This document shows, in pieces, positions 1 through 8,893 of a DNA stretch of 40,959 nucleotides. Source of the stretch: Thermococcus celericrescens (GTDB taxonomy: Archaea; Methanobacteriota_B; Thermococci; Thermococcales; Thermococcaceae); assembly GCF_001484195.1 (NCBI RefSeq), contig NZ_LLYW01000003.1, positions 1 through 40,959 on the forward strand, written 5' to 3'. The first letter of the stretch is position 1; every line of letters begins with the position of its first letter. The notes beneath the pieces were generated by a model. The model was not told where the DNA came from. It was given only the letters and a program-made list of their open reading frames with translations, and did not search any database. The translations under genes were made by a program, and so were the position numbers.

Positions 1-96
1 CTCGCGCGCCTTGTCAGGGTGCTCGTGGAGAAGAGGGGTCTGGGGGAGAGGGAGGCCCTGGCCCTCGCGGTGCGACTCAACCTTGGAGAGCCTTGA
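1..96 (+). CDS. 3' end of an unidentified protein (partial)
   Basis: The first 32 codons of the window read openly in frame 1 to a TGA at 94-96. The peptide is rich in Leu, Arg and Glu (LARLVRVLVEKRG, then GEREALALAVRLNLGEP) and looks helical. The rest of the gene lies outside the window and I do not recognise the family from this tail. Its end overlaps the end of the leftward broken gene by 20 bp, a convergent arrangement. The evidence is only an open frame with Thermococcus-like codon use, so confidence is moderate. Confidence 0.5.
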   Translation, partial: LARLVRVLVEKRGLGEREALALAVRLNLGEP

Positions 97-667
97 AGTA
101 TCGAATCACGGCCTCCCTGAATTGGGGATTGTTCTTTCCGAGGGCCGCGTTTATCAGTCCCTGGAGCTTTTCGTCCTCCGCGATGTACACAAGCAGAAGC
201 CCCTGGTCCGGGCTAAGCTCGCCGAGAAACTCCGTTCCTTTCAGCAGACCCTCTCTGCTTCCGGCGGTTTTTTCAAGCTCCACTATCCTCTCGAGGTACG
301 GTTCAACTTTCTTTCTCCTCGCCTCAAACTCCAGCCAGTCTATCGCCAGCCTCTCCCCGGGGAATATGTGGCGTCCGGGACTTTCTATATAGGGCCTGAG
401 AACGTCCCCGAGCTTCGAGCCCAGCATCTTCCTTCGGAACCGTTCAATGGCCCTATAGTCGTTTTGAAGACGCTTTTTGTCCACGAAGTCGAGGGAGTCG
501 TAGAGGGCTATTCCTGTGAGGTAGCAGAGGGCGGCGAAGGGAATCTCCGGGAGGGTGATGCAGTTTCACGTTACCCTGACGAATTCTCCATGTCTTCTTC
601 CGGACCCCTCCAGGAGCATTCCCAGGGGATAGCTCATGCTCTTGATGCAGAACTCAAGTTCGTCCAT
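77..667 (-). pseudogene. Unknown protein interrupted by an in-frame TGA
   Basis: Read leftward from the ATG at 665-667, an open frame of 196 codons ends at the TGA at 77-79. It is broken by one TGA at 566-568 (codon 34). The 33 codons before the stop begin MDELEFCIKS and are preceded by an SD-like GGTGC. The codons after it (NCITLPEIPFAALCYLTG) look just as coding, with hydrophobic then charged helical sequence. The only usable start after the stop is a GTG at 484, giving 135 residues without the N-terminal third. A TGG (Trp) to TGA change is the simplest explanation. I do not recognise the family. Alternatives are a sequencing error or a truly shorter protein. No selenocysteine hairpin is apparent. 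Confidence 0.55.
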
Positions 668-696
668 ACTCGCACCGCCTGAAATTCGTTCCGTAG

Positions 697-2630
<1,934 letters not shown>

Positions 2631-2639
2631 GCCATCACC

Positions 2640-2957
2640 TCACGACTGGTAAACTTCTATGATTTCACCCTCTTTGACCTTCAGCGTTCCCTCGAGAACC
2701 AGGGCCGCTTCGTCGTGCTCCACGACGAAATCTACCTTCCTGTTCTGGAGGTGTATCTCCCTCACGAGCGCTATTCCCCCACCCTTGAGCTTGTAGCCTG
2801 GGTATATGACGCCCTCAAGCACAACGCCGCCCAAAACCTGCTTTCCGAGGACGTATGTTACCCCAACCACCTGGAACCTGCCCGCGGGCTTTCGGGAGGC
2901 GATCTGAACATCTCCCCCGTTTCTGGCCCTGCCGAACAGCCGGTCCAGTATTCCCAT
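2640..2957 (-). CDS. Small protein resembling domain 2 of translational GTPases
   Basis: This 105-residue protein has a short amphipathic start (MGILDRLFGRARN) and then about 75 residues that look like one beta barrel. The stretch from GKQVLGGVVLEGVIYPGYKL to GEIIEVYQS recalls domain 2 of EF-Tu, IF2 and SelB, where a G-V-V-x-G-x-I-x-x-G-x-x-L pattern is typical. No GTPase domain is present, so it cannot be a complete factor. I place the start at the ATG at 2957 because GGTGA lies 5 nt upstream; an in-frame Met codon 15 nt earlier lies before that SD. The gene starts 4 bp after the preceding DUF257 gene and is in the same operon. The function is unknown; an RNA- or factor-binding adaptor is one possibility. 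Confidence 0.75.
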   Translation of the reverse strand: MGILDRLFGRARNGGDVQIASRKPAGRFQVVGVTYVLGKQVLGGVVLEGVIYPGYKLKGGGIALVREIHLQNRKVDFVVEHDEAALVLEGTLKVKEGEIIEVYQS

Positions 2958-2961
2958 GTTC

Positions 2962-3627
2962 TCACCTTGCACTCCCGTCCAGGTATGCTATCATGTCGCC
3001 GTCGACTATCCGAAGGGTAGGCCCCTTGGCGAAGACGAGGGCGTGCCGCTTGTTCCGCAGCTGAATCCTTACGACGGTTGTGGCTATCTCCTCCAGCTCC
3101 GGTATCGGGTTGGTTCTGAGGGCGGAAACTACACTTCTGTTCAGTATGTAGAACGAGACATGGCTCTCGTCCCCAAGCCGCTCCTTTATGGCTCCGGTCA
3201 TCATGTAGAACTCGCGTTTGCTTTCAAAGAATGCGAACAGCCTCTCTATGCCGAGGGTTATGTGTATGTACCTCTTGCCGGGGGCCGCTTTTTTGAGGGC
3301 CGCTCTGTGCTGGTTCAGATACCTGGCGGCGTCGCTCTCTATGCCTATCCTCGCCACGACGTTTCCGATGCTCTTGACCCCGCCTGTTTTTATGACGCTG
3401 ACGTCTGTAAAATCCTCATCTATTCCAAGGAATCGGAGATGTTCCCTGACTACGTGAAGTGAGTCCAGGATGTCGTCCACGTAAACGGGTACCCCCTTCT
3501 TTCTTCCGTACTCCGCTATCAGGCGGGTCATCAGAGCGGTCCCGTAGGGGGATTCGTTCTCCACTAGGATCACATCGCCGAAAAAGACGCTGTCCAGGTA
3601 CTCATAGACCCTTTCCGTGGAAAGCAT
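2962..3627 (-). CDS. DUF257 family protein (copy 1)
   Basis: This 221-residue protein belongs to DUF257, a family known mainly from Thermococcales and without an assigned function. Visible landmarks shared with its upstream neighbour are EYGRKKGVPVYVDDILDSLH, VVREHLRFLGIDEDF, GNVVARI, LGIERLFAF, and NPIPELEEIATTVV near the end. The alternating hydrophobic strands and the D-D pairs suggest a RecA-like Rossmannoid core, but no classical Walker A motif is visible, so ATP binding is unproven. The ATG at 3627 follows GGAGGTGA by 6 nt. Its first 26 bp overlap the end of the upstream DUF257 gene, implying translational coupling. The operon continues into the EF-Tu-domain-like gene. Confidence 0.85.
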   Translation of the reverse strand: MLSTERVYEYLDSVFFGDVILVENESPYGTALMTRLIAEYGRKKGVPVYVDDILDSLHVVREHLRFLGIDEDFTDVSVIKTGGVKSIGNVVARIGIESDAARYLNQHRAALKKAAPGKRYIHITLGIERLFAFFESKREFYMMTGAIKERLGDESHVSFYILNRSVVSALRTNPIPELEEIATTVVRIQLRNKRHALVFAKGPTLRIVDGDMIAYLDGSAR

Positions 3628-4291
3628 CGAGCATCACCTCCAGGCTCACCTCGTACTCCCTCCCCAGGAGTTCCCTTACCGGTGTTTTCAGGAAGGTGAC
3701 CTTTGCACTGACCGGGGTGGGGGTTATCTCCACAACGGTGCTCGCTATGTACTCCAGCTCCGGCAGGGGGTTGAACTCCAGGGTTGAGGCCACCTCCGTG
3801 TTCATCAGGTACGCCGCCTTTCTCTTCGTGTTCCCGAGCATCTTCTGAAGTTCAGTTATGAACAGATAGTACTCCCTGGGGCTGTGGATAAAGGCAAAGA
3901 GCCTTTCTAGGCCGAGGGCAATGTTTATGGAGTCGTTAATTTCGGCGAGTGCATTTTTCATGGTCTCTTCATACTTTTTTATGTAAACAAGCGGCTCCGA
4001 GCTGAACTCCACGTTGGCTATGACGTTTCCAACGTTTATCCTGCCGCCCGATTTCACGACGAGTGCATCGTTGAAATCCTCCTCGATTCCCCAGAACCTG
4101 AGGTGCTTCTGAAGCACGTGAAGGGAATCAAAATTATCGTCTATGACTATCGGGACGTCCCTCTTCCTCCCGTACTCCATCAGCAAAAGAACGAGGAACT
4201 CGGGTGCGTAGGATGGATGGTACTTCACGAGAACGCTCTCCCCGGACTGTACCAGATCGACTATCCTGAAAAGCTCCTCGAGCTGCTCCAT
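3602..4291 (-). CDS. DUF257 family protein (copy 2, first gene of operon)
   Basis: This 229-residue DUF257 protein is paralogous to the gene directly downstream. Shared blocks are MEYGRKRDVPIVIDDNFDSL, VLQKHLRFWGIEEDF, INVGNVIANVEF, LGLERLFAFIHSPREYY, and NPLPELEYIASTVVEI. The ATG at 4291 follows GGTGA by 5 nt, and a TATA box (4324-4331, minus strand) is about 35 bp upstream, so the mRNA leader is short. The order here is DUF257, DUF257, EF-Tu-domain-like protein, TatD-like hydrolase. The tandem pair looks like a local duplication followed by divergence, with roughly half the residues conserved by eye. The biochemical role is not known. Confidence 0.85.
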   Translation of the reverse strand: MEQLEELFRIVDLVQSGESVLVKYHPSYAPEFLVLLLMEYGRKRDVPIVIDDNFDSLHVLQKHLRFWGIEEDFNDALVVKSGGRINVGNVIANVEFSSEPLVYIKKYEETMKNALAEINDSINIALGLERLFAFIHSPREYYLFITELQKMLGNTKRKAAYLMNTEVASTLEFNPLPELEYIASTVVEITPTPVSAKVTFLKTPVRELLGREYEVSLEVMLDAFHGKGL

Positions 4292-4323
4292 GGTTCTCAC
4301 CGTTCAGAGTTTTACCATGGAGT

Positions 4324-4331
4324 GATATAAA
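4324..4331 (-). promoter_or_regulatory. TATA box of the DUF257 operon
   Basis: The minus strand reads TTTATATC here, followed at the expected distance (transcription start near 4300) by the SD and ATG of the first DUF257 gene. It lies in the 112-bp gap between that gene and the end of hydA. Call by motif and position only. Confidence 0.6.
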
Positions 4332-4379
4332 CATTTTGGGAGAATCTGAGGTTTGTGCACTGGATTTGAGGTTTTAGAC

Positions 4380-4398
4380 TAAATTAAAATAAAAAACA
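4380..4398 (-). terminator. T-rich terminator after hydA
   Basis: Directly after the hydA stop codon the minus strand has a run of six T (4391-4396) followed by a further T-rich stretch (TTTTAATTTAG). Such runs without a strong hairpin are the usual intrinsic termination signal of archaeal RNA polymerase. It would end the hydBGDA message. Confidence 0.6.
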
Positions 4399-4403
4399 AC
4401 GCT

Positions 4404-5651
4404 TCAGAGCTTCACCAGGTGCACGGAGCAGGAGATGCACGGGTCGAATGCCCTGACGGTCTCCTCGAGCCTTCCTATCATCGCCCTCTCGTCGGCCTCA
4501 CCGTACAATTTCCTTGCCTCTTCCAGCAGGCTGGCCTCCATCATCGCGTGGTTCAGCGCGGTTGGGGTTATTATGTTGGAGTAAGCGATGTTGCCGCTTC
4601 CGTCTATCCTGTAGTGGTGTATCAGAACACCCCTCGGGGCCTCGACGTAGCCTATCCCCTCGCCCTCCCGGGGCTCAACCGGGATGTTCTCCCCTTCGAT
4701 GCCCCTGTCGAGAAGGGTCTTCGCTATCTCGTTTGCCCTCTCGAGGGAGTAGACAAGCTCTATCGCCTGGGCCAGGTTGTTGTAGCTGACGTAGCCGGTC
4801 TCCAGTTTTCCCCTGTGCTCCTCAAAGAGCCTCTTGGCCCTGGGGGTGAGCATCTCCGACTTGAGGAGCAGCCTCGGCAGCGCTCCGACGAAGAAGGCCT
4901 CGCCCTTGTAGCGGCTTTGCTTGGCGAAGCTGTAAACGAGGGAGCGTTCCTCTATCCTCTCTGTGTAGTGGAACTCCCCTTCCTCGTCCGAGACCAGCTT
5001 TTCGCCCCAGAGGTAGCCGTCGGTGGCAACGAAGTGCTTTGCCTGGGCGCCGTAGGGATCCAGTTGAGTGAAGAGCCTCACAGCCCTCCTGGCCAGCCTG
5101 AGGAGGGCTTCGCTTTCCGTCTCCACCCTCTCGAGCTCCTCCACCGTTGGATACCTGCCGAAGCCGCCGGGCTTGACGTTTATTCCGTGTATCTCCCTGC
5201 CGCCTACCATCACCCTTATCCTGTTGCCGAAGCCCTTCAGGGCGAGGCCCTCTTTCACCAGCTCCCCGTGCTTCGTGGCCATCCTTATGGCGTCGGGATA
5301 GCCAAACACGTCCGGCGCAACGAGGAGGTACAGGTGTAGCGCGTGGCTCTCAAGCAGTTCGCCTATGAGTCCGAGCTCCCTGATGAGGGCTATCTCCTCC
5401 GGGACTTCAACGCCGAAGGCCCGCTCTATCCCGAGGACTGATGCGACGCTGTGGGAGAGGTAGCAGATGGCGCATATCCTGGCCTCGAGGTCAGGAACGT
5501 CGTAGTAGTGCCTTCCAAGGGTCAGAAGCTCGAAGAATCTCGGCCCCTCGATGATCTTAAGCCTGACGTCCTTTACCTCGCCGTCCTCGATGACTATCTC
5601 GGCCTTTCCGTTGCCCTCAACCCTCGTGAACTCGCGGAGTTCGATTATCAT
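4404..5651 (-). CDS. hydA: Cytosolic [NiFe] sulfhydrogenase alpha (catalytic large) subunit
   Basis: This is the large subunit (415 residues) of the soluble Thermococcales hydrogenase, which couples NAD(P)(H) with H2 or sulfur. The Ni-Fe site ligands are all present: RICAIC (C60, C63) with H67 in YLSHS, and the C-terminal DPCISC (C405, C408) with H411. Only four residues (LVKL) follow H411. They would be the peptide removed by the maturation protease after Ni insertion. The start is the ATG at 5651, where GGTGG lies 5 nt upstream; it overlaps the delta-subunit stop as ATGA. It is the last gene of hydB-G-D-A. No maturation gene lies in the window. Assignment to hydrogenase I or II type is uncertain; the beta subunit length suggests type II (shy). 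Confidence 0.95.
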   Translation of the reverse strand: MIIELREFTRVEGNGKAEIVIEDGEVKDVRLKIIEGPRFFELLTLGRHYYDVPDLEARICAICYLSHSVASVLGIERAFGVEVPEEIALIRELGLIGELLESHALHLYLLVAPDVFGYPDAIRMATKHGELVKEGLALKGFGNRIRVMVGGREIHGINVKPGGFGRYPTVEELERVETESEALLRLARRAVRLFTQLDPYGAQAKHFVATDGYLWGEKLVSDEEGEFHYTERIEERSLVYSFAKQSRYKGEAFFVGALPRLLLKSEMLTPRAKRLFEEHRGKLETGYVSYNNLAQAIELVYSLERANEIAKTLLDRGIEGENIPVEPREGEGIGYVEAPRGVLIHHYRIDGSGNIAYSNIITPTALNHAMMEASLLEEARKLYGEADERAMIGRLEETVRAFDPCISCSVHLVKL

Positions 5652-6385
5652 GGCTCCCACCTCGCGAAGGTCTTGAACTTCCTTACGATGTACTCATCAT
5701 CGTAGCTGAGCTCCTTGAGTATCTCGTACTCCCCGGCAGGGTTCACTTCTCCGGGCAGCGGACCGCGGCAGCCGATGCATCCCAGACCCGAGCGCACGCA
5801 GACGGCGTTGCAGCCGCCGTAGGTTATCGGGCCGAGGCAGGGGAGGCCTTTCTTTACCAGCACGCACTCGTACTCGTTGAGCTTGCACTCAAGGCAGACG
5901 GGGTAGTCCTTCCTGACGGGCTCGATGCCCTTGGCTATGTCCATGAGCACCTGGTAGACCTCGTTTTTGTCGTACGGGCATCCAGGAAGGGCGAAATCAA
6001 CGGCTACGTATTCGACGACCGGCTTGGAGTCGAGGGCGCGCATCGGGTTGCCGTCGTCCCCATAGACTGCCTTCAGCTTCTCCCTGATGGGGAGTTCAAC
6101 GCTCGCCTGGACCGAGCCGTGGGTTGCGCAGGTTCCGAGGGCGATGAGGTACTCCGAGTGGTTTCTCGCCTCTTTGAGCAGGTTCAGGTCGCGCTGGGTC
6201 GAGACGGTTCCGGTTACGAGGGCGACGTCGTAGTGGTTCCCCTCGCTGAGGCTCGTTGCCATGTGGAACTCGGTTATCTCGTAGAATTCGAGGAGGTCGA
6301 AGAGCTTCTCGTAGAGGAAGAGCATGTTGAGGGCACAGCCGCCGCAGTCGGTAAGCTCGAAAACCCCCAACTTGAGCTTGTCCAT
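5648..6385 (-). CDS. hydD: Sulfhydrogenase delta (small, Fe-S) subunit
   Basis: This small subunit of the soluble [NiFe] hydrogenase (245 residues) passes electrons between the Ni-Fe site and the beta/gamma module. The proximal-cluster motif is at the N-terminus (ELTDCGGCALN, C14 and C17), followed by GTCATHGS and ALPGCPYDKNEVYQ. The C-terminal part carries many cysteines: YPVCLECKLNEYEC, GLPCLGPITYGGCNAVC, SGLGCIGCRGP. These fit the medial and distal [4Fe-4S] clusters. Two adjacent ATGs (6388 and 6385) overlap the gamma-subunit stop; I prefer 6385 by spacing from GGTTGA. An N-terminally extended frame up to 6490 merely runs inside the gamma gene. No twin-arginine signal is present, so the protein is cytoplasmic. 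Confidence 0.93.
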   Translation of the reverse strand: MDKLKLGVFELTDCGGCALNMLFLYEKLFDLLEFYEITEFHMATSLSEGNHYDVALVTGTVSTQRDLNLLKEARNHSEYLIALGTCATHGSVQASVELPIREKLKAVYGDDGNPMRALDSKPVVEYVAVDFALPGCPYDKNEVYQVLMDIAKGIEPVRKDYPVCLECKLNEYECVLVKKGLPCLGPITYGGCNAVCVRSGLGCIGCRGPLPGEVNPAGEYEILKELSYDDEYIVRKFKTFARWEP

Positions 6386-7260
6386 CATATCAACCCCCTC
6401 GTGGAGAGAGCGTCCCAGTACGTGAAGACCGGGCCGTCTTGGCAGATGTACTTCATGGAGACGCTGGTTCCGACGACGCAGTGGCCGCATTTGCCGACTC
6501 CGCAGCGCATGCGCCTCTCTAGGGTCATGTAAATCCTGCCCGGTGAGAGCTTTCTGTCTAGGAGCTCCCTTATGACGAACTTGTACATAACCGGCGGGCC
6601 GCAGATGAGGGCGTAGGCCTTGTTAACGTCGAACTCCTCGCCCCTGAAGAGGTCTGTGACGACACCTTTGCACACCCTGTCTGAGAAGCCCTGTTCGAGG
6701 TAGATGCACGATGGGCTCTCAACCTCGTATGCCAGCTTTACCGAGCAGTTCATGGCCTCGCCGTGCTTCAGGAGGTGTATTATCTCGTCGCGGAACAGTA
6801 TGTCCTCGTAGGCTTTGGTTCCGTAGAGCAACCAAACGTTCTCATACTTGCCGGTGTCGATTGCGTACCAGAGTACCGAGCGGAGGGGTGCCATCCCGAG
6901 GCCACCTGCAACGAGTATCAGGTTGGAGCCCTCCATCTTCTCCATGGGGAATCCGTTTCCGTAGGGCCCGCGGATCCCCACGACGTCCCCTTCCTTCATC
7001 TTGTGGACGAACTTGGTCATCCTGCCGACCTTTCTGATGCAGAGCTGGAGGTAGCCCCTCCTCGTGGGCGAGGAGCAGATGCTTATCGGGAACTCTCCAA
7101 AGCCGCGGATGTCAACGATGACGAACTGCCCCGGCTTGAAGTTGAACTTGGCCTCAACCTCGGGGTCGAGGAAGCGCAGTGTGAAGAGCTTCTCCCTCGA
7201 CGTTAAGTCCTTCACTTCGAGAATCCTTGCGTCGTACGTCTGGTACGGGTTCTCGCTCAT
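6385..7260 (-). CDS. hydG: Sulfhydrogenase gamma (FAD, NAD(P)H-oxidoreductase) subunit
   Basis: This 291-residue flavoprotein binds FAD, NAD(P)(H) and one [2Fe-2S] cluster, and is the pyridine-nucleotide entry site of the hydrogenase. An FAD-binding beta barrel covers about residues 5-105 (FKPGQFVIVDIRGFGEFPIS). A ferredoxin-reductase NAD domain follows (VAGGLGMAPLRSVLWYA, then YALICGPPVMYKFV), and a C-terminal cysteine cluster RMRCGVGKCGHC is completed by a later YICQDG. This is the dihydroorotate dehydrogenase electron-transfer-subunit fold. The ATG overlaps the beta-subunit stop by 4 nt (ATGA), and the stop overlaps the delta start. The reaction is known from Pyrococcus homologues. NADP versus NAD preference cannot be read here. 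Confidence 0.94.
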   Translation of the reverse strand: MSENPYQTYDARILEVKDLTSREKLFTLRFLDPEVEAKFNFKPGQFVIVDIRGFGEFPISICSSPTRRGYLQLCIRKVGRMTKFVHKMKEGDVVGIRGPYGNGFPMEKMEGSNLILVAGGLGMAPLRSVLWYAIDTGKYENVWLLYGTKAYEDILFRDEIIHLLKHGEAMNCSVKLAYEVESPSCIYLEQGFSDRVCKGVVTDLFRGEEFDVNKAYALICGPPVMYKFVIRELLDRKLSPGRIYMTLERRMRCGVGKCGHCVVGTSVSMKYICQDGPVFTYWDALSTRGLI

Positions 7261-8261
7261 TTCAGGGACCCCCTTACCTCTTCAAGAACCTTAACGTGCT
7301 CTATCTTCGCCGGGCAGAACTCGTCGCAACGGCCGCAGCCGACGCAGTTGTAGCCCGCCGTGGGGTCGAAGTAGCTCTTGCAGTAGTATCTGTGCCTGAA
7401 GCGGTCCAATCGCGTAGGCCTGAAGTTGTGGCCTCCAGCAACGAGTCCATGGTTCTCCATGAAGCATGAGTCGTAGCGCCTCTCGCGCACCGAGCTGTAG
7501 GCGTCCATCCAGCGGTCGCAGACCTCGTAGCAGCGGCACGTCGGGCAGACCATGTTGCAGTTGCCGCAGGTGAGACAGATGTCCGCGTACTTCTTCCACA
7601 CGGGGCTGTTGTACGCTAAATCGAGCATGTCGGCGAGGCCTTCCTGTGGAAGCTCCTTCTGGAAGGCTTTCGCGCGCTTCTCCTCAAACTCTTTGAAGTT
7701 GGCGAGGTCTTCGTCGGTCACCTCCTCGAACAGCTCACCGTTCTCCCAGACTATCTCGTGGCCGCGGACGCTCCCGATTCTGACCAGCCAGCCGTCGGGA
7801 AGCTCGTGGAGAAACAGGTCGAAGCCGTCCATTGCGAAGTGCGTCCCGAGGCTCTTGCAGAAGCAGTACTCGTCGGGCATACAGCTTATTCCTATTATTA
7901 AAGTCTTCTCGCGCCTGCTCTTGTAGTACGGATCGGCCGGCTCGTCGAGGTATATCTTGTCGAGTATCTTAAGACCGTGAATGTCACAGGAGTGGAGCCC
8001 GAAGAGAACCGTCGGTTCTGCTTCGACTTCTTCCTCCCAGCGGCCGTTTTTCAGCCTGAGAATAGCCTCTTTGGGTCTGAAGAAAAACTTCTTCGGCGGA
8101 AGCATGGTTCTGTTGTAGTCCAGCGCTATCTCCGCCGGGTCGTGCACTTCTTGGAAAGAATAGATGCCCCCTCTTTTGACCGGGGCATACAAGGTACCCC
8201 ATTCCCCAAGGGACTTGAAGAACTTCCCAAAGTTTTCGGAGGGCAATTTTATATATCTCAA
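7257..8261 (-). CDS. hydB: Sulfhydrogenase beta (Fe-S) subunit
   Basis: This Fe-S protein of about 334 residues links the gamma flavoprotein to the hydrogenase core. Motifs are LHSCDIHGLKILDK, GISCMPDEYCFCKS, CLTCGNCNMVCPTCRCYEV and, at the C-terminus, CVGCGRCDEFCPAKI: two ferredoxin-type [4Fe-4S] clusters plus extra cysteines. I place the start at a TTG (8259-8261), because an SD GGTGA lies exactly 5 nt upstream and the protein then opens with RYIKLPSENFGKF, the conserved family beginning. GTG and ATG codons at 8270 and 8267 lie within that SD. It is the first gene of hydBGDA, divergent from the NuoE-like gene. The length is closer to the shorter (hydrogenase II) beta subunit than to the roughly 367-residue type I one, as I remember them. 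Confidence 0.92.
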   Translation of the reverse strand: MRYIKLPSENFGKFFKSLGEWGTLYAPVKRGGIYSFQEVHDPAEIALDYNRTMLPPKKFFFRPKEAILRLKNGRWEEEVEAEPTVLFGLHSCDIHGLKILDKIYLDEPADPYYKSRREKTLIIGISCMPDEYCFCKSLGTHFAMDGFDLFLHELPDGWLVRIGSVRGHEIVWENGELFEEVTDEDLANFKEFEEKRAKAFQKELPQEGLADMLDLAYNSPVWKKYADICLTCGNCNMVCPTCRCYEVCDRWMDAYSSVRERRYDSCFMENHGLVAGGHNFRPTRLDRFRHRYYCKSYFDPTAGYNCVGCGRCDEFCPAKIEHVKVLEEVRGSLK

Positions 8262-8310
8262 GGGCATCACCGCCTTAAATGGGATTACAATTTTAAGTTT
8301 GTAAAGAATT

Positions 8311-8318
8311 GATTTAAG
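8311..8318 (-). promoter_or_regulatory. Candidate TATA box of hydBGDA
   Basis: The minus strand reads CTTAAATC here. That places a transcription start near 8288, upstream of the hydB SD. Its outer edge is 17 bp from the double SurR-type site, matching the 18-bp distance on the other side. A second AT-rich element at 8290-8297 is too close to the SD to be preferred. Confidence 0.45.
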
Positions 8319-8335
8319 AATTTTTCAAACGAATG

Positions 8336-8358
8336 GTTACCAACCAGATGTTACAAAC
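8336..8358. promoter_or_regulatory. Double SurR-type binding site between hyd and nuo-like operons
   Basis: The sequence is GTT-N3-AAC (8336-8344), five bases, then a second GTT-N3-AAC (8350-8358). The published SurR motif of Pyrococcus is GTT-N3-AAC-N5-GTT, so this is a full site extended to two complete half-motifs. SurR is the redox-switch regulator that activates hydrogenase genes and represses sulfur-reduction genes when sulfur is absent. The site lies upstream of both TATA boxes, a position suited to activation in both directions. Binding itself is inferred. Confidence 0.8.
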
Positions 8359-8376
8359 TTGTACTTTAGTGCACGC

Positions 8377-8384
8377 TTATAAAC
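8377..8384 (+). promoter_or_regulatory. TATA box of the NuoE/F/G-like operon
   Basis: TTATAAAC lies about 26 bp before a predicted start near 8403 and 45 bp before the NuoE-like ATG, whose SD GGTGA is 6 nt upstream of the start. Confidence 0.65.
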
Positions 8385-8428
8385 ATTAAAGTTGAGACTC
8401 TTTTGAGAAAATCCCGTGGTGATGCGAG

Positions 8429-8893
8429 ATGGAAGCCTCGTTCGATTACATGCGCTCTTATCCGCCGGAACCGAGTTCCCTAATCCCTCTTCTCCAGAGA
8501 ACCCAGGAGCGCTTCGGTTACCTTCCCAGGGAGGCCCTTGAGGAGATCGCGAACTACGTCGGTGTCCCGCTCAGCAGGGTCTACGGCGTCGCGACTTTCT
8601 ACGCCCAGTTCCGCTTCGAGCCCCTCGGAAAATACGTCGTCAAAATCTGCCACGGAACAGCATGCCACGTCAACGGTGCCGTCAATATATCCCAGGCCAT
8701 AACTGAGGAGCTTGGAATTGAAGAGGGGCAGACAACCGAGGACGGCCTCGTGACGCTTGAGCGCGTCGCCTGTCTCGGATGCTGCAGCTTGGCACCGGTC
8801 ATAATGATAAACGACAAGGTCTTCGGCAAGCTCACGCCGGATAAAGTCAGGAAACTGATGAGAAAGCTCAGGGAGGGGAAGCTCGATGTCTGA
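8429..8893 (+). CDS. NuoE-like [2Fe-2S] subunit of an NAD(P)H oxidoreductase
   Basis: This 154-residue thioredoxin-fold protein matches the 24-kDa (NuoE) subunit family. The four cluster cysteines are visible: CHGTAC in the middle and CLGCC near the C-terminus. The N-terminal helical part (QERFGYLPREALEEIANYVG, then VYGVATFYAQF) is typical. In homologous complexes it accepts or stores one electron near the flavin of the NuoF-like partner. The ATG at 8429 has GGTGA 6 nt upstream. It is the first gene of a three-gene operon and overlaps the NuoF-like gene by 8 bp. There is no membrane complex I arm nearby, so the complex is presumably soluble. Confidence 0.9.
   Translation: MEASFDYMRSYPPEPSSLIPLLQRTQERFGYLPREALEEIANYVGVPLSRVYGVATFYAQFRFEPLGKYVVKICHGTACHVNGAVNISQAITEELGIEEGQTTEDGLVTLERVACLGCCSLAPVIMINDKVFGKLTPDKVRKLMRKLREGKLDV

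Noticed and set aside
566..568. Selenocysteine codon at the in-frame TGA
   Set aside because: The position is not in a Cys-like redox motif, no selenocysteine genes or SECIS-like hairpin are visible, and a Trp codon differs by one base.
8293..8306. A third SurR-like half-site (GTT-N3-AAA) near hydB
   Set aside because: It lacks the final C of the half-motif and overlaps possible core promoter sequence. One imperfect half-site in AT-rich DNA is not significant.
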